Assembly (NCBI RefSeq): GCF_001748145.1
Contig: NZ_BCQA01000001.1
Coordinates: forward strand, 2,940,501-3,004,500
DNA: 64,000 bases
Direction: 5' to 3'
Source: Bosea sp. BIWAKO-01
GTDB taxonomy: Bacteria > Pseudomonadota > Alphaproteobacteria > Rhizobiales > Beijerinckiaceae
A program made the position numbers and the translations under genes. How positions within the stretch are numbered: the stretch's first letter is position 1; the number at the start of each line of letters is the position of its first letter. Under the pieces are notes generated by a model. It worked only from the letters and a program-made list of their open reading frames with translations. It made no database searches and was not told the origin of the DNA. This document shows, in pieces, positions 63,770 to 64,000 of the stretch.

Positions 63770-64000
63770 ATGTCGGAGCTCGATGACATCCGCAGCTTCA
63801 TCGCCGTGGTCGAGACCGGTGGCTTCGGGCGCGCGAGCAAGGTGCTGGGTCTGTCGAAGTCGATCGTCAGCCGTCGCATCGCTCGACTCGAGGCCGATCT
63901 CGGTACCCGGCTGCTCAGCCGCACGACCCGCGGCATCAGCCCGACGGAGGCCGGGATCGAGTTCAAGGCGCGCGGCGAACGCATCCTTGCGGATCTCGCG
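63770..64000 (+). CDS. LysR-family transcriptional regulator (partial)
   Basis: 77 codons are in the window and the frame runs off the right edge. The N-terminal helix-turn-helix reads LDDIRSFIAVVETGGFGRAS then KVLGLSKSIVSRRIARLEAD and LGTRLLSRTTRGISPTEAG, a standard LysR (AaeR/DhcR-like) signature. The ATG at 63770 follows AGGGGAAC. Divergent from azoR across 116 bases. Confidence 0.9.
   Translation, partial: MSELDDIRSFIAVVETGGFGRASKVLGLSKSIVSRRIARLEADLGTRLLSRTTRGISPTEAGIEFKARGERILADLA

Overview
The window looks like a chromosome segment of a high-GC alphaproteobacterium of the order Hyphomicrobiales. The best guess is Bosea or a near relative; this is inferred from protein style (GapR/DUF2312, DUF1036, zinc-free L36, an alphaproteobacterial F0 a-subunit) and not from a marker gene. 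It divides into a surface-polysaccharide and lipid locus (1-18.5 kb), an accessory region (18.5-41.5 kb) and ordinary chromosome (41.5-64 kb).

1-18.5 kb. A KpsE/Wzz-like inner-membrane protein (partial, minus strand) lies divergent from a KpsM-type ABC permease. These are followed by glycan genes: a GT2-methyltransferase fusion, a TAT-exported beta-helix protein, a DUF4214-SGNH-like protein, a TPR-GT4 glycosyltransferase, and the GDP-D-rhamnose pair gmd-rmd. Next is a compact lipid set: cytochrome P450, LpxL/HtrB-like acyltransferase, a short-chain reductase that closely resembles eukaryotic 3-ketodihydrosphingosine reductase, a WcbI-like protein on the opposite strand, a fatty acyl-AMP ligase and a stand-alone acyl carrier protein. 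Together they suggest an ABC-exported polysaccharide plus a dedicated, modified acyl chain.

18.5-41.5 kb. A minus-strand cassette (GIY-YIG/DUF4357 protein, unknown protein, Lon-like AAA+ ATPase without protease domain) comes first. After it the region is a mosaic of insertion sequences (intact IS3-family element with AAA target duplication, IS5/IS427-group element with TAG duplication, IS66, IS110 and a second IS3 remnant) between genes rich in hydrolases: NlpC/P60-like, two trypsin-like peptidases, metallophosphoesterase, phage-lysozyme-like muramidase, TraB/TIKI-like protein, subtilase and a broken ClpP-like peptidase. A ParA/TraL-like operon with a clear terminator follows, and a 3' tRNA-Val(GAC) fragment at 41505-41549 marks the right edge, as expected of an integrated element. 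No integrase is present in the window.

41.5-64 kb. Mostly metabolic and regulatory genes: beta-lactamase-fold hydrolase, TenA, a guanidine-II (mini-ykkC) riboswitch followed by an orphan F0 a-subunit gene and the guanidinium exporter gdx, an endostatin-like secreted protein, a MarR regulator divergent from an MBL-fold hydrolase with two perfect 18-bp palindromes between them, L36, a TPR protein, alpha/beta hydrolase, pyruvate kinase, DUF1036 protein, glycerate 2-kinase, N-formylglutamate amidohydrolase, GapR, a chemoreceptor, a TorT/TorS/TorR-like signalling trio, a truncated SLC13-type transporter, azoreductase and a partial LysR regulator.

Most worth following up: the KDSR-like/FAAL/ACP/P450 lipid set, the riboswitch-atpB-gdx arrangement, the hydrolase-rich island and the GIY-YIG/AAA+ cassette. 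All functional statements come from reading the sequence by eye; no database search was run.
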